64,000 nucleotides of DNA from Listeria cossartiae subsp. cossartiae (GCF_014224155.1 NZ_JAASUI010000001.1:1240001-1304000); one strand, 5' to 3'. Shown: positions 50,631 through 61,998, numbered from the stretch's first letter. The notes: a model not told the origin generated them from the letters alone. Program-made: numbers and translations.

Positions 50631-51518
50631 TTATTGGCCTCCAGTCGCGTCTGAGCTAGTTGTATCATCCGCCGTTGTTCCTGCTTCAGCTGAACGCTTC
50701 AAAACAGTTACATGGTTTAAATCATACATGTCAGCACCTGGCTTAATAAACGCGGTTTGTGATAATCCCATTTTATCAGTTTCTACTTTTTCAATCGTAC
50801 CGATAAAAATACCTGCTGGGAATTTCCCACCGAGTCCAGAAGTAACAACTTTCTGTCCTTTTTTAAATTTCATGTCATACGGTAATTGTTTTAATTCAAG
50901 CAACTTAGTATCACTGTCATATCCATTGATAATACCAAATGCATTTTCCTCGCCCTGCACCTTAGCAGAAACACGGTTTTTAACATCTGATGAAGTAAGT
51001 AATTCAACCGTAGCTGATTTCGCGCCGGTTGTTGTTACTTTACCAATAAGACCACTTGGTGTAGTAACCGCCATATCAGGCTTCACTCCATCGCTTGAAC
51101 CTTTGTCAATTTCTATTTGGTCATTCCAATTTGTAGGATTTCTAGAAATAACAGAGGCATTCAGCGGATCATAGTCACGAATACTATCAGTAATATCAAG
51201 ACTTTCTTTTAAATCTTTATTTTCTTTTTTTAAGTCTGCAACTTCACTTTCAAGTTGTGCCAATTCTTCTAAACGTTCTTTCAGATGTTGGTTTTCAGTG
51301 TAGGTGTTTTTTAAATCAACTACTCCACCAACTACGCCTGAAACAAATGAAGTAGGCTTGGCTACAATATTTTCACCAAATCCAACAACATCTTTCACAA
51401 ATTGTTCTGGCCACGAAGCATTCTCACGATCACGTAAAGAAAAACCAACTAACGCGACGAGAACAATAATAGATATTAACAAGATAATCAAACGTTTATT
51501 GAGAAAAAATTGTGGCAT
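50631..51518 (-). CDS. mreC: Rod shape-determining protein MreC
   Basis: A 295-residue bitopic protein: one membrane helix at about 9-27, a coiled coil at about 70-115 (LKERLEELAQLESEVADLKK), then the beta-rich extracellular domain (ASVISRNPTNWNDQI, DMAVTTPSGLIGKV). The Ser/Thr-rich tail after about 275 is probably disordered. It scaffolds peptidoglycan synthesis with MreB and MreD. Confidence 0.95.
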   Translation of the reverse strand: MPQFFLNKRLIILLISIIVLVALVGFSLRDRENASWPEQFVKDVVGFGENIVAKPTSFVSGVVGGVVDLKNTYTENQHLKERLEELAQLESEVADLKKENKDLKESLDITDSIRDYDPLNASVISRNPTNWNDQIEIDKGSSDGVKPDMAVTTPSGLIGKVTTTGAKSATVELLTSSDVKNRVSAKVQGEENAFGIINGYDSDTKLLELKQLPYDMKFKKGQKVVTSGLGGKFPAGIFIGTIEKVETDKMGLSQTAFIKPGADMYDLNHVTVLKRSAEAGTTADDTTSSDATGGQ

Positions 51519-51602
51519 AACGACACCTCATCTCGTTAGTACTCTTTTTCCATTTTTTGAAGCTAATTCATCTTGTTATAGGACATAAATGAGTGTGTCC
51601 AT

Positions 51603-52616
51603 TTAGTTCATTTTTCCACGTTTATACATATCGATATTATCTAAAGCTTTTCCTGTACCAATTGCCACACAATCAAGCGGTTCATCTGCAATAATGACAG
51701 GCATTTTTGTTTCTTCAGAAATAACAGTATCTAAATTACGTAAAAGAGCTCCCCCACCTGTAAGTACAATCCCTTTATCCATAATATCTGCTGATAATTC
51801 TGGTGGTGTATTTTCAAGTGTTCCTTTTACAGCATCAATAATTGCAGCAACTGTGTCCGCAAGTGCTTCGCTGATTTCTTCAGGAGTAATTTCAATTGTT
51901 TTTGGAAGTCCAGTTACTAAATCACGTCCGCGAATGCTGAATGGAGATAAATCCAAACCTTTAGGACTAGCAGACCCAATTTCAATTTTAATTTCTTCTG
52001 CTGTACGGTCACCAATTAATAGATTATATTTTTTACGGATATAGTTAATGATTACTTCATCAAAATCATCACCAGCAGTTCTTACCGAGCGACTAGTTAC
52101 GATACCTCCAAGTGAAATTACAGCAACTTCTGTAGTTCCCCCACCAATATCTACAACCATGCTACCTGTTGGTTCGCCAACTGGAAGTCCAGCGCCAATA
52201 GCTGCAGCATACGGTTCTTCAATTGTGAAAGCATCTTTAGCTCCGGCTTGACGAGTAGCATCAATTACTGCACGTTTTTCTACGCCAGTAATGCCTGATG
52301 GTACACATATCATTACAAATGGTTTGCTTGCATTAACGCTTTTGCCAGCCTTTTGTATGTAATATTTCATCATTGCTGCTGTTGTATCATAATCAGCAAT
52401 AACGCCATCTTTCATCGGACGAATAGCAACAATACTACCAGGTGTTCTGCCAATCATGTTTTTCGCATCGCTACCTACTGCAACGATTTCTTGTGTGTCT
52501 TTTTTCATAGCAACAACAGAAGGCTCACGAAGGACAATACCTTTTCCCTTCACATAGACAAGCGTATTCGCAGTCCCTAAATCAATTCCAATATCTTTAT
52601 TACCAAATCCAAACAT
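51603..52616 (-). CDS. mreB: Rod shape-determining protein MreB
   Basis: A 337-residue bacterial actin. Nucleotide-binding signatures are [37 protein letters not shown] and [14 protein letters not shown]. It forms membrane filaments directing side-wall synthesis. It heads mreBCD-minCD. The 84-bp gap to mreC has no terminator. Confidence 0.97.
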   Translation of the reverse strand: MFGFGNKDIGIDLGTANTLVYVKGKGIVLREPSVVAMKKDTQEIVAVGSDAKNMIGRTPGSIVAIRPMKDGVIADYDTTAAMMKYYIQKAGKSVNASKPFVMICVPSGITGVEKRAVIDATRQAGAKDAFTIEEPYAAAIGAGLPVGEPTGSMVVDIGGGTTEVAVISLGGIVTSRSVRTAGDDFDEVIINYIRKKYNLLIGDRTAEEIKIEIGSASPKGLDLSPFSIRGRDLVTGLPKTIEITPEEISEALADTVAAIIDAVKGTLENTPPELSADIMDKGIVLTGGGALLRNLDTVISEETKMPVIIADEPLDCVAIGTGKALDNIDMYKRGKMN

Positions 52617-52742
52617 CTGTATTCTCCTTTTCCTTCGTAATATTCTACAGGATACATTAAGTTTCCTTATTCGTCCATTAAATTAATGTTACCTTATCCC
52701 TTTGTGTCAATGTTTCTATTTAGACACATAAACAACCATCTT

Positions 52743-52771
52743 ATTATAACATAAGTAAGTCTATCAGACAT
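52743..52771 (-). promoter_or_regulatory. Candidate mreB promoter
   Basis: TGTTATAAT (52751-52743) is an extended -10 with a perfect hexamer on the minus strand. The -35 at 52771-52766 (ATGTCT) is weak. A TTGACA also lies closer to mreB, near 52710, but without a clear -10. Confidence 0.45.
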
Positions 52772-52870
52772 TAATTTTTCATGAGAAGGAAAAAATTTTA
52801 ACTTTTCTTTAAAAACTATATTTCTGGGTCGTTAAAATTATTAAAAATATACTTTTGAAAGGATAAATTA

Positions 52871-52978
52871 TCACTTAAAAAATTCCATTAGGCAAAGAAA
52901 AACTGGAATTGCAAACATACCAATCACTATTGAAAAGACCATAATATTGTCTTTATATACTTTCCACCTATTTAGCAT
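52871..52978 (-). CDS. Putative 35-residue single-pass membrane protein
   Basis: An unannotated-looking small ORF in the 452-bp gap between radC and mreB. It begins MLNRWKVYKDN, a positively charged head, followed by one hydrophobic helix (about 12-31, IMVFSIVIGMFAIPVFLCLM) and the end EFFK, then tandem stops TGA TAA. AAGGTGG sits 7 bp before the ATG. The charge pattern predicts an inside N-terminus. I do not recognise the family. Reading from radC or from a weak TTGTTT-17-TATCAA promoter could express it. The rest of the gap (52617-52870, 52979-53068) shows only promoter-like elements. Confidence 0.6.
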   Translation of the reverse strand: MLNRWKVYKDNIMVFSIVIGMFAIPVFLCLMEFFK

Positions 52979-53068
52979 TACGAGCCACCTTTTGCATTTT
53001 GTTGATACTCACTTTAGCATAAGGAAACAATTGATGTCTGTAGATATTTTGTGAACAGTGTTTTAATT

Positions 53069-53743
53069 TTAAAAATAACCTTTTTCTTTTAGACTAATGT
53101 ACTTATTCTTACCGATAATAATATGATCTAACAGCGTAATTCCAACAATATTTCCTGCTTCAGCTAATCTTTTGGTTACTAGTAAGTCTTCGCTTGAAGG
53201 TGCTGGATCACCAGATGGATGGTTGTGAAAACACATAATAGATGCGGCCGATTTTCTTAATGCCAATCTAAACACTTCTCTGGGATGAACAATTGACGCA
53301 TTCAGTCCGCCAACAAAAATGGTTTGCCGATAAATCACTTGATTCTTTGTGTTTAAAAAAATGCAGTGGAAATGCTCCTGGAAGAGAAACGCTAACTCAG
53401 GCATTACCAATTTAACCGCATCTTCTGGGCATCTAACGACAATCTCCTCTTGTTCTGTCACTAAACTTATTCGCCTACCAAGTTCGACTGCAGCCATAAT
53501 TTTAGAAGCTTTAGCTATTCCAATGCCATTAACTAATTGGAATTCTTCAATAGAAGCATATTGCATTTCTGCCACATTTTTGAATTTCATAATAATTCGG
53601 TTTGCTATCGTTAAAACAGACTCGTTCTTTGTTCCGGTTTCAATAATTAAAGCGACTAACTCCGAAGATGAAAGAGCCTCTATCCCATAATTTTGTAATT
53701 TTTCGCGTGGTTTTTCATTTTCCAGAACTTCATTTATCAACAT
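53069..53743 (-). CDS. radC: RadC/YsxA family JAMM-domain protein
   Basis: A 224-residue RadC. N-terminal helix-hairpin-helix ([19 protein letters not shown]), then the JAB/MPN metal site with HCIFLNTKN and [15 protein letters not shown]. The family name implies DNA repair but the biochemical role is unproven. Its position next to mreB matches B. subtilis ysxA. AGGAGC precedes the ATG. The comC gene ends 11 bp upstream, so comC-radC may be co-transcribed. Confidence 0.95.
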   Translation of the reverse strand: MLINEVLENEKPREKLQNYGIEALSSSELVALIIETGTKNESVLTIANRIIMKFKNVAEMQYASIEEFQLVNGIGIAKASKIMAAVELGRRISLVTEQEEIVVRCPEDAVKLVMPELAFLFQEHFHCIFLNTKNQVIYRQTIFVGGLNASIVHPREVFRLALRKSAASIMCFHNHPSGDPAPSSEDLLVTKRLAEAGNIVGITLLDHIIIGKNKYISLKEKGYF

Positions 53744-53754
53744 AAGAACAGCTC

Positions 53755-54465
53755 CTATTTCATCAAAATACTAACTAGCAAGAAGGAAGCATAAATATAA
53801 GGCACAAATGGAACTTGCTTGTTTTTCTTCACTTTTTTAAACAATACGGCGGTCAATAATAGACTTGTTCCTAAAATAATCGCTAGAAAAAAGATGTAGT
53901 ACCCCATTTCAAAACCTAAAAAAGTGCTTAAAATAATCAGTATTTTAATATCACCTAATCCAATCCCTTTTCGAAATAGACTAAAGAAAAGCAAGTAAAA
54001 AAGACTACTTATAACGCCTGAATAAATTAAAGGAAGCCAAGGTTGATTAAAAAGTATGAAAAGAAGAAATAATATACAAACAAATAACAGGAGGATAACG
54101 TTAGGAACGTGCAGATAAAAAATATCTGTAACAAAGAAAAAAGCCAAAAAATAATAGATGATACAGTACATAAAAAAGTGATATGAAAATGAAAAGTGAA
54201 TGTATATAAGGAGCGTATACATTGGTGTAATTAATTCCATCAAAAAATAAAGTAACGGAATGGATTTGCCACAACATTTAGATTTCCCTTTTAAGAACAA
54301 GAATGAAAAAATGGGAATAATATGCACGAAAGTTAGTGGCTTTTGGCAATAATTGCACTCCGAAAACCGGAATAAAAAAGGTTTTTTTATCGGGAAACAT
54401 TCTCCTGCAACCTGAACAAAAGACATAAAAATCGCGCTATAAATTACTAATAAAAAATAAAGCAT
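53755..54465 (-). CDS. comC: Type 4 prepilin peptidase ComC
   Basis: A 236-residue membrane aspartyl protease. The two catalytic aspartates lie in [12 protein letters not shown] and in GIGLGDIK. The N-terminal cytoplasmic loop has ECNYCQKPL, but the second cysteine pair is unusual: it reads KSKCCGKSI rather than CxxC. It would cut and N-methylate ComG pseudopilins for DNA uptake. The ORF looks intact. The upstream folC neighbour is conserved in Bacillus. Confidence 0.93.
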   Translation of the reverse strand: MLYFLLVIYSAIFMSFVQVAGECFPIKKPFLFRFSECNYCQKPLTFVHIIPIFSFLFLKGKSKCCGKSIPLLYFLMELITPMYTLLIYIHFSFSYHFFMYCIIYYFLAFFFVTDIFYLHVPNVILLLFVCILFLLFILFNQPWLPLIYSGVISSLFYLLFFSLFRKGIGLGDIKILIILSTFLGFEMGYYIFFLAIILGTSLLLTAVLFKKVKKNKQVPFVPYIYASFLLVSILMK

Positions 54466-54545
54466 CTGCCACCTCCTAGTTGTTAAAAACAGGATAGCAA
54501 AGATAATTTATTTTTGCACATAGGTAAAATTGCTTTTTCACATCC

Positions 54546-54593
54546 AATATATAGCAAAAACACCTATTTTCCACTAAGAAAAAAAGATGTTTT
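54546..54593 (-). promoter_or_regulatory. Candidate comC promoter with ComK-like AT boxes
   Basis: AAAAAGATGTTTT (54581-54593) is an exact AAAA-N5-TTTT box. AAAA-N6-TTTT at 54557-54570 is a near box. An extended -10, TGCTATATA, lies at 54556-54548 on the minus strand. Box spacing is not one of the classic values, so ComK control is only suggested. The rest of 54466-54677 shows no gene. Confidence 0.4.
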
Positions 54594-54677
54594 CGCGTGC
54601 TTCTACCCTATGAAAATGCTTTTTTAGCTATTTGTCATTTTTTATTTCCCGCAGTATACTCGCTTTATTCCAAAAGT

Positions 54678-55967
54678 TTAGTGGATGGTCGTCAACAAAT
54701 ATTTCCGGACTTCTGAAATAAAATAAAGGGATCCAGTAATAAAGTATTTCGTATCATTTTTAGTTTCATCCATATCATTTAATGCTTGTTGCCAATCTGG
54801 TTTTACGGAAACACCTACACTTTTTCCGATTTGGATTACTTCGTCCGCTGTCATAGCTCTAGGATATTCGAAAGTAGTTAATAGTATTTCCGAATTCGGA
54901 ATCGCTTTTAATGTCGTTAGCATCTTCTCATGATTTTTATCTGCTAATATGCTAACTATTATTTTTTTAGGCCCCGGATACATTTCGATAGATTGAGTGA
55001 ATGTTTGAATACCTTCTGGATTATGAGCTCCATCCAGCATAACAAATGGATTTGAAATGATTTTTTCCATTCTTCCCGGCCAAAATGCTTTTTCCAGTCC
55101 CTTTTTGATTGCTAATTCGTCGATTTCGAAAGCTGAAAATGTATTTAAGTACTGTAACACTTTTATAGCCACAGCAGCATTATTTAATTGATGCAGCCCT
55201 TTTAAACCAAGAGAAAGATGGCTTAGTTCTTCTCCGTAGATTGTTTTGTATGCAATGACACCATTTTCATTTTTTATAGAGAAAGATTTATTTAATTGCG
55301 CAACGCTGGATTCATTATTTGTGGCAATAGTTTCTATTACTTCTTGAACTTCTTTTTGAATAGCTCCAGAAACTACTGGGATACCTGGTTTGATGATTCC
55401 TGCTTTTTCACTAGCAATTTGCTCGATTGTATCACCCAGGAATTCCATATGATCCATTCCGATTGTTGTAATTACAGAAACTAACGGAACGAGAATGTTG
55501 GTAGAATCAAGTCTTCCTCCAAGTCCAACTTCAATAATACCAATATCGATAGACTCGTATTCTGCAAAACATAAAAACATCATAGCCGTAATAATCTCAA
55601 ATTCTGATGGTGGTCCATAAATCGTTTCTTCTAGTTCTTCCGCAATTGGTTTAATCCGGTTAGCTAAAGAAACAATCATTTCATTGCTAATTGGCTCACC
55701 ATTCACACTTATTCGCTCATTAAAAATCTCAATATAAGGGGAAGTAAAGGTCCCTGTTCGATAGCCCGCTTCTTCTAGAGCATTTCGAATAAAAGTAAGT
55801 GTAGAGCCTTTGCCATTTGTTCCAGCGATATGTACCCACTTATTCGCTTTTTCTGGATGATTTAGTTTCTCCATCATATATTCCATTCGAGCTAACCCAG
55901 GCTTTATTCCTAGACGAAGTGTTCCGTGAATCCAATCTATTGCTTCTTCATATGATTTCAATGTCAT
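54678..55967 (-). CDS. folC: Folylpolyglutamate synthase/dihydrofolate synthase
   Basis: A 429-residue Mur-ligase-like enzyme. The P-loop is HIAGTNGKGSTLTFI near residue 45; GLGGRLDSTNI and TTIGMDHMEFLG are family signatures; LDGAHNPEGI is near 310. It adds glutamate to folates. GGTGG precedes the ATG. It follows valS by about 60 bp, as in Bacillus. Confidence 0.96.
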   Translation of the reverse strand: MTLKSYEEAIDWIHGTLRLGIKPGLARMEYMMEKLNHPEKANKWVHIAGTNGKGSTLTFIRNALEEAGYRTGTFTSPYIEIFNERISVNGEPISNEMIVSLANRIKPIAEELEETIYGPPSEFEIITAMMFLCFAEYESIDIGIIEVGLGGRLDSTNILVPLVSVITTIGMDHMEFLGDTIEQIASEKAGIIKPGIPVVSGAIQKEVQEVIETIATNNESSVAQLNKSFSIKNENGVIAYKTIYGEELSHLSLGLKGLHQLNNAAVAIKVLQYLNTFSAFEIDELAIKKGLEKAFWPGRMEKIISNPFVMLDGAHNPEGIQTFTQSIEMYPGPKKIIVSILADKNHEKMLTTLKAIPNSEILLTTFEYPRAMTADEVIQIGKSVGVSVKPDWQQALNDMDETKNDTKYFITGSLYFISEVRKYLLTTIH

Positions 55968-55984
55968 TATTTAAACCACCTTAA

Positions 55985-56022
55985 AACTGACCCTACCACT
56001 TGGTTCTATGATAAGGTCAGTC
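55985..56022 (-). terminator. Possible terminator between valS and folC
   Basis: Minus-strand arms ACTGACC and GGGTCAGT with a loop of about 20 nt, then TTTTAA. Weak, so read-through into folC is likely. Confidence 0.5.
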
Positions 56023-56028
56023 CATTTA

Positions 56029-58680
56029 TTATACTTCTTTTAACGTTTCAATTCTTTCTAAAACAGAGGCTTTTTTCTCTAGATAATCTTTTTCTTTTAA
56101 GCGTTCTTCTGCTACTACATTCTCAGGAGCTTTGCTAATGAAGCGCTCGTTATTTAATTTCCCTTGTACTCTAGCTACTTCTTTATTCCATTTTTCTAGT
56201 TCTTTTTCCAGACGAGCAATCTCTACTTTTAAGTCTATTAATGCTTCTAATGGAATGAAAATCTCTGCCCCAGAAACCACCGCGGTCATCGCAGTTTTAG
56301 ATGGTTCTACATCAAATGAAATGGTAACTTGTTCAGGATTACAAAAACGTTCAATATAAGAAATATTTTGTTCTAAAATTTCTTTATACGTATCATCTTT
56401 TGGCTTAATTTCAAGAATAATTTGCTTGCTAAGAGGCGTGTTTACTTCTGCTCGAATATTTCGAACTGCACGAATTACCTCCACTAGCGTAGCCATCGCC
56501 ATAGAAGATTTTGTATCCATTTGTTGTTCATTAACAGTTGGCCATTCAGCAATTGTGATAGATTCTCCTTCATGAGGTAAGTTTTGCCAAATTTCTTCTG
56601 TTACAAAAGGCATGAACGGGTGCAATAAGCGCATAGTCGTATTCAAAGTATAGGCAAGGACGGATCTTGTTGTTTGTTTAGCAACTTCATCTTCGCCGTA
56701 AAGCGGGATTTTAGCAATTTCAATATACCAATCACAAAAATCATCCCAAATAAAGTTGTATAATGTTCTTCCAACTTCACCAAATTCATATTTCTCACCT
56801 AAGGAGGTAACAGCTTGAATCGTTTCATTAAGTCGTGTTAGTATCCACTTATCACTAACTTCAGTTACATTTGTTAGATCAATCTCACTATATTTCATGC
56901 CATCCAAATTCATTAGTACAAAACGAGAGGCATTCCAAATTTTGTTAATGAAATTCCATGTGGACTCTACTTTTTCATAACTGAATTTTAAATCTTGACC
57001 CGGTGATGAGCCTGTCGCAAGTGTATAACGAAGAGAATCCGCTCCATATTTGTCTATAACTTCAATAGGATCCACACCATTACCAAGAGATTTTGACATT
57101 TTACGCCCTTCAGAATCGCGCACTAAACCATGAATCAATGTGTCTTTAAATGGTCGTTCACCAGTAAATTCAACAGATTGAAAAATCATTCTGGACACCC
57201 AGAAAAAGATAATGTCATAACCCGTTACTAACGTATTTGTTGGGAAGAAATGCTTAAAGTCTGGGCTTTCAGTATCCGGCCAACCCATTGTTGAAAATGG
57301 CCATAAAGCTGAACTAAACCATGTATCAAGTACATCCTCATCTTGCTCCCACTCAGCAAGGTTTTCTGGTTCTTTTTCACCAACGTAAATTTCACCAGTT
57401 TCTTTATGATACCAAGCAGGAATTCTATGACCCCACCATAATTGACGAGAAATACACCAGTCATGAATGTTATCCATCCAAGTTTCATAAGTTTTTTCAA
57501 ATCTAGCTGGTACAAAATTAACTTTGTCTTCCGTTTTTTGAAGTGCCAAAGCTTCTGCAGCAAGAGGTTCCATTTTCACAAACCATTGTAGAGAAAGATA
57601 TGGTTCTACGACAGCGCCAGTTCTCTCAGAATGCCCTACTGAATGCAAATGAGGTTCTTGTTTGATAAATAAATCTAACTCTTTGAAGTCTTGGATAATC
57701 GCTTTCCTAGCTTCAAAACGATCTAATCCATCATATTTTCCAGCATTTTCATTCATTGTTCCATTTTCATGCATAACAATAATTCTTGGTAAGTCGTGGC
57801 GATTACCTACTTCAAAGTCATTCGGATCATGCGCCGGTGTAATTTTAACGGCACCGGAACCAAACTCTCTTTCAACATATTCGTCGGCTACGATTGGAAT
57901 TTCTCTGTTTAAAATCGGCAGCATGATTGTTTTACCAATTAAATGCTGGTATCTTTCATCTTTAGGATGAACCGCAACAGCTGTATCACCAGGAATCGTT
58001 TCCGGGCGAGTTGTCGCTACTTCTAAATAACCAGAACCATCAGTAAGAGGATATTTTAAATGATAGAAACTGCCCTCAATATCTTTATGGATAACTTCAA
58101 TATCAGATAAGGCTGTTTTTGCTTCTGGATCCCAGTTTATTATATATTGGCCGCGGTAAATAAGTCCTTTATTGTAAAGTGTTACAAAGACTTTTTTGAC
58201 AGCATCGGATAAGCCATCGTCTAGTGTAAAACGTTCTCTTGAATAGTCTAAACCAAGACCCAGTTTTTCCCATTGTTCACGAATAAACTCAGCGTATTCT
58301 TCTTTCCATTCCCAAGTTTTGTCAACAAAGGCTTCGCGACCTAAGTCATAACGAGAAATATTCGTTTCTTTTAGCTTTGCTTCTACTTTAGCTTGAGTAG
58401 CAATACCCGCATGGTCCATACCTGGCAAGTATAGCGTATCAAAGCCTTGCATTCTTTTCATTCGAGTAATAATATCCTGTAAAGTAGTATCCCATGCATG
58501 ACCTAAATGTAACTTCCCTGTTACGTTTGGCGGTGGAATAACAATGCTATAGGGCTCTTTGTCCGTATTTCCTTCAGCTTTGAAAAATTCTTTTTCTAGC
58601 CACCATTTATATTTGCCAGCTTCTACGTTACTTGGCTCATATTTTGTAGGCATATTTACTTCATTTTGTTCTATCGTCAT
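56029..58680 (-). CDS. valS: Valyl-tRNA synthetase
   Basis: A class I synthetase of about 883 residues. The HIGH motif reads [14 protein letters not shown] near 55; the editing domain has [22 protein letters not shown] appears as [16 protein letters not shown]-terminal coiled coil ([20 protein letters not shown]) is the ValS tRNA-binding arm. I use ATG 58680, preceded by AAGGAGGAAG; the longer in-frame start lies in the T-box terminator zone. Confidence 0.98.
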   Translation of the reverse strand: MTIEQNEVNMPTKYEPSNVEAGKYKWWLEKEFFKAEGNTDKEPYSIVIPPPNVTGKLHLGHAWDTTLQDIITRMKRMQGFDTLYLPGMDHAGIATQAKVEAKLKETNISRYDLGREAFVDKTWEWKEEYAEFIREQWEKLGLGLDYSRERFTLDDGLSDAVKKVFVTLYNKGLIYRGQYIINWDPEAKTALSDIEVIHKDIEGSFYHLKYPLTDGSGYLEVATTRPETIPGDTAVAVHPKDERYQHLIGKTIMLPILNREIPIVADEYVEREFGSGAVKITPAHDPNDFEVGNRHDLPRIIVMHENGTMNENAGKYDGLDRFEARKAIIQDFKELDLFIKQEPHLHSVGHSERTGAVVEPYLSLQWFVKMEPLAAEALALQKTEDKVNFVPARFEKTYETWMDNIHDWCISRQLWWGHRIPAWYHKETGEIYVGEKEPENLAEWEQDEDVLDTWFSSALWPFSTMGWPDTESPDFKHFFPTNTLVTGYDIIFFWVSRMIFQSVEFTGERPFKDTLIHGLVRDSEGRKMSKSLGNGVDPIEVIDKYGADSLRYTLATGSSPGQDLKFSYEKVESTWNFINKIWNASRFVLMNLDGMKYSEIDLTNVTEVSDKWILTRLNETIQAVTSLGEKYEFGEVGRTLYNFIWDDFCDWYIEIAKIPLYGEDEVAKQTTRSVLAYTLNTTMRLLHPFMPFVTEEIWQNLPHEGESITIAEWPTVNEQQMDTKSSMAMATLVEVIRAVRNIRAEVNTPLSKQIILEIKPKDDTYKEILEQNISYIERFCNPEQVTISFDVEPSKTAMTAVVSGAEIFIPLEALIDLKVEIARLEKELEKWNKEVARVQGKLNNERFISKAPENVVAEERLKEKDYLEKKASVLERIETLKEV

Positions 58681-58707
58681 AACGCTTCCTCCTTTTTTAA
58701 GCAAAAT

Positions 58708-58967
58708 AAAAAACTCTTCTCATCCTAATAAAAGGACGAAAAGAGTATTATTCGCGGTACCACCTTTTTACCTACAGAAAAAATGTAGGCACTTCATTGG
58801 GTTAACGATAGAGAAAATCTACCGGTTATTCCCTACTATGAGTTCAGGAATACTGCTCCAAGGCTACCTTCAGACATTATTTTTGAAAGCTTACACCAAC
58901 CGCTTTCTCTCTTTTGAAAAATAAGTGTCCTACTCTTCCTCTTCATCGCATTTGCTTCTATATTCTA
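58708..58967 (-). promoter_or_regulatory. T-box leader of valS (likely Val GUA specifier)
   Basis: GGTGGTACCGCG at 58764-58753 is the T-box core. The terminator has ACTCTT...AAGAGT arms and a T run at 58747-58708. Stem I shows AGAGAG and AAAGC/GCTTTC arms around GGTTGGTG. GTA (58868-58866) follows CTGAAG about 17 nt later, the expected specifier place; GTC eight bases earlier also encodes Val but sits too close. Confidence 0.92.
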
Positions 58968-58973
58968 GAAATA

Positions 58974-59002
58974 ATTTTAACAAAAGATTCTAGATTCGTC
59001 AA
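58974..59002 (-). promoter_or_regulatory. valS promoter
   Basis: TTGACG (59002-58997), 17-bp spacer, TAAAAT (58979-58974) on the minus strand. It directly abuts the hemL stop codon. Confidence 0.75.
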
Positions 59003-60292
59003 TTAGCCGCGAAGTATTTTGCAAGTAGTATCAAATGCTTCTAGTGTTTTATCAATCTCATTCTCTGTATGCATTGTAGAAATGAATACACCTTCAAACT
59101 GAGACGGCGGTAAGAAAATACCTTGTGCTAGCATTTCGCGATAATAACTGCGGAAAAATTCTAGATTACTCGTTTTTGCTGTATCAAAATTAGTGACTTT
59201 TTGGTCGGTGAAGAAGAATCCAAACATGGAACCCGCTTTATTAATGGAAAGTGGTACTTCTCGTCTAGCAGAAATTTCTGTTAGTCCTTCTTCCATTCGT
59301 TTAATTAAAGACCGGAAAACATCATAGTGTTGAGGTGTTAATTGGCGAACTGTTTCAAAGCCTGCGTTCATCGCTAATGGATTGCCGGATAAAGTTCCCG
59401 CTTGATAAATAGAACCTGCTGGAGCAATTTGTTCCATAATTTCTTTTTTACCACCGTACGCACCCACTGGTAATCCTCCACCAATTACTTTTCCAAGACA
59501 AGTAATATCCGGAGTAACCACATAATAACCTTGTGCCGAGTAATAATCTACGCGGAAACCAGTCATTACTTCATCAAAAATAAGTAAAGAGCCATATTTG
59601 GTTGTTAGTTCTCTAAGCCCTTCTAAAAAGCCTTCAATCGGCGGAACTACACCCATGTTACCTGCAACTGGCTCAACGATAACTGCAGCTATTTCTTCGC
59701 CGTACTTCTCGAAAGCTAGTTTTGCGCCTTCAATGTCGTTATATGGAACAGTGATTGTATCAGCAGCGAGCCCTTTAGTAACTCCTGGAGAATCAGGTAA
59801 ACCCAGTGTCGCTACGCCAGAACCAGCTTTAATTAATAAAGAATCACCATGACCATGATAGCTTCCTTCGAATTTCAATATTTTTTCTCGTTTGGTGTAA
59901 CCGCGAGCCAGGCGAATAGCGCTCATGGTTGCCTCTGTTCCGGAAGAAACCATCCGCACGATTTCGATGGATGGAACGCGCTCAATGACTAGTTTGGCTA
60001 ATTCTGTTTCAATTTCCGTTGGCGTTCCAAAGCTTGTCCCTTTCATTGCGGCTTTTGTTATGGCATTAACAACAGAAGGGTTTGCATGACCTAAGATCAG
60101 CGGGCCCCAAGATAGCACGTAATCAATATATTCGTTACCATCAACATCCGTAATGTAAGCCCCTTTCCCATGTTCCATAAAAACTGGTGAAGCATCTACT
60201 GAATTGAATGCTCGAACTGGGCTATTTACACCACCTGGTAAGACTTTCTTTGCTTCTTTAAAAGCTTTTTCAGAGTTTGAATAGTTTCGCAA
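59003..60292 (-). CDS. hemL: Glutamate-1-semialdehyde 2,1-aminomutase
   Basis: A 429-residue class III aminotransferase-fold enzyme making 5-aminolevulinate. Signatures: [37 protein letters not shown], and the PLP lysine in [17 protein letters not shown]. The start is TTG (60292-60290), 9 bp after AGGAGG, with the normal family N-terminus. Last gene of the hem operon. Confidence 0.97.
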   Translation of the reverse strand: MRNYSNSEKAFKEAKKVLPGGVNSPVRAFNSVDASPVFMEHGKGAYITDVDGNEYIDYVLSWGPLILGHANPSVVNAITKAAMKGTSFGTPTEIETELAKLVIERVPSIEIVRMVSSGTEATMSAIRLARGYTKREKILKFEGSYHGHGDSLLIKAGSGVATLGLPDSPGVTKGLAADTITVPYNDIEGAKLAFEKYGEEIAAVIVEPVAGNMGVVPPIEGFLEGLRELTTKYGSLLIFDEVMTGFRVDYYSAQGYYVVTPDITCLGKVIGGGLPVGAYGGKKEIMEQIAPAGSIYQAGTLSGNPLAMNAGFETVRQLTPQHYDVFRSLIKRMEEGLTEISARREVPLSINKAGSMFGFFFTDQKVTNFDTAKTSNLEFFRSYYREMLAQGIFLPPSQFEGVFISTMHTENEIDKTLEAFDTTCKILRG

Positions 60293-60304
60293 ATTTCCTA
60301 CCTC

Positions 60305-61279
60305 CTATTTATTTAAGTATTTAGATACATCTTTTGCAAAATAAGTGATGATGAGTGTTGCACCTGCTCGTTTCATACTAGTAAGCATTTCTAAAACAAT
60401 TTTTTCTTCGTCAATCCAACCGTTTTGCGCGGCTGCTTTTACCATTGCGTATTCCCCGCTGACATTATAAGCAACTACTGGTAAATTTGTATTATTTTTA
60501 ACGTCGCGCATGATATCTAAGTAAGATAAAGATGGTTTTACAATAAGGAAGTCTGCGCCCTCTTGTTCATCAGATTTTGCTTCTCGAAGGGCTTCTTCAC
60601 GGTTAGCGGGATCCATTTGATAAGATTTTCTATCACCAAATTGTGGCGCACTTCCAGCAGCATCTCGGAAAGGTCCGTAAAAAGCAGATGCGTATTTAAC
60701 AGCGTACGACATAATCGGAATATCATAAAATCCAGCTTCATCCAATCCTTCGCGAATTACTTGAACAAAGCCATCCATCATATTAGAAGGAGCGATGATG
60801 TCTGCCCCTGCTGCTGCTTGACTGACAGCTGTTCGTTTCAGTAATTCAAGGGATTCATCATTTAGAATTTCACCATTTTCAATCACGCCGCAATGACCAT
60901 GATCTGTAAACTCGCATAGGCAAGTGTCTGCCACAACAATTATTTCAGGAAAACTATTTTTAATGAGCTTAGTGGCTTCTTGGATAATGCCGTGATCGTG
61001 ATAGGCTTGTGTACCAACTGCATCTTTTTCAGCTGGGATTCCAAATAAAATAACTGCTTTAATTCCAAGGCTTTGTACTGTTCGCATTTCTTCTTCTAAT
61101 TCATGCAACGGATATTGGAAAACTCCTGGCATGGAGATTACTTCGGTTTTTGGTTCTTTACCATCTTTGACAAAAATCGGATAGATTAAATCATCTGTAT
61201 GTAAAACTGTTTCTCTCACTAAATCACGCATTGTTTTGGTTTTTCTTAGACGACGATGTCTATCAAATTGATTTTTCAT
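60305..61279 (-). CDS. hemB: Delta-aminolevulinic acid dehydratase (porphobilinogen synthase)
   Basis: A 324-residue HemB. The three-cysteine zinc site is in [14 protein letters not shown] near 118-132. The two Schiff-base lysines lie in [15 protein letters not shown] and [12 protein letters not shown]. It joins two ALA molecules to porphobilinogen. Its start overlaps the hemD stop by 4 nt. Confidence 0.98.
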   Translation of the reverse strand: MKNQFDRHRRLRKTKTMRDLVRETVLHTDDLIYPIFVKDGKEPKTEVISMPGVFQYPLHELEEEMRTVQSLGIKAVILFGIPAEKDAVGTQAYHDHGIIQEATKLIKNSFPEIIVVADTCLCEFTDHGHCGVIENGEILNDESLELLKRTAVSQAAAGADIIAPSNMMDGFVQVIREGLDEAGFYDIPIMSYAVKYASAFYGPFRDAAGSAPQFGDRKSYQMDPANREEALREAKSDEQEGADFLIVKPSLSYLDIMRDVKNNTNLPVVAYNVSGEYAMVKAAAQNGWIDEEKIVLEMLTSMKRAGATLIITYFAKDVSKYLNK

Positions 61280-61998
61280 TTAAATTCCTCCTGTATTATC
61301 AAATCAGCTAAGTGCTTCATGGTGAAGGTTTTTGGTTGATATGTGACTGACCATCCATCTGCTAAAATAGCCTCAGTAGTTACATTGCCAATCGACGCAA
61401 TGCGCCAATGTTCTTTCTGGTCTGGAAATGTTTTTGCAATCGAATAAAAGTTTTTCCAAGCAGATGGGCTGGCAAAAATAATTATTGGTTTTTCTTTAAG
61501 TTTTAATTGGTTGATTAACCTTGTTTTAGACGCCTCAGGGAAGCTTGTTTCATAAAGTTCCATCGAAAAAACTAGATGCCCTTTTTCTATCAATGCGTCC
61601 TTTATTATTGATCTGCTTAAATTACTTTGTGGCAGTAAGACGCTTGTTTGGTCTGGATTTTCATTTAGCCACTCAGATAAAAAAACTTCTGACTGATAAA
61701 CAGATGGAACAAAATTTGGCATATAACCAAATTCGGCTAATTTTTCTTCCGTTTTCTCACCAATAACAGCAAATTTATAGTTCGTTTTAACATCTTGGTT
61801 TGCGAAAAAGTATTCCACCGCATTGACGCTTGTCAAAAAAAGCCAATCCGCCGCTTGTTGTTCTTGATTCAAGCTGAATTTTTTCGGACGTGTTTCAATT
61901 AATGGAATCGATTCAACTTCAAAGCCATTTTTCGAAAAGTAGGCTTGCCAAGGCTTATTTTTACTCGCTTCTCTTGTTAAAACAATTTTTTTAATCAT
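61276..61998 (-). CDS. hemD: Uroporphyrinogen-III synthase
   Basis: A 240-residue protein of a poorly conserved family; [30 protein letters not shown] and [15 protein letters not shown] are its recognisable segments. It closes and inverts the D ring of the linear tetrapyrrole. Position between hemC and hemB, with 4-nt overlaps on both sides, supports the call. Confidence 0.93.
   Translation of the reverse strand: MIKKIVLTREASKNKPWQAYFSKNGFEVESIPLIETRPKKFSLNQEQQAADWLFLTSVNAVEYFFANQDVKTNYKFAVIGEKTEEKLAEFGYMPNFVPSVYQSEVFLSEWLNENPDQTSVLLPQSNLSRSIIKDALIEKGHLVFSMELYETSFPEASKTRLINQLKLKEKPIIIFASPSAWKNFYSIAKTFPDQKEHWRIASIGNVTTEAILADGWSVTYQPKTFTMKHLADLIIQEEFK

Noticed and set aside
50728-51174. 148-codon plus-strand ORF opposite mreC
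   Set aside because: Antisense shadow of a clear MreC reading frame, no promoter or ribosome site.
52980-53000. Nine-codon ORF just upstream of and overlapping the small membrane ORF
   Set aside because: It has no ribosome site and ends at once; I could not support it as a leader peptide.
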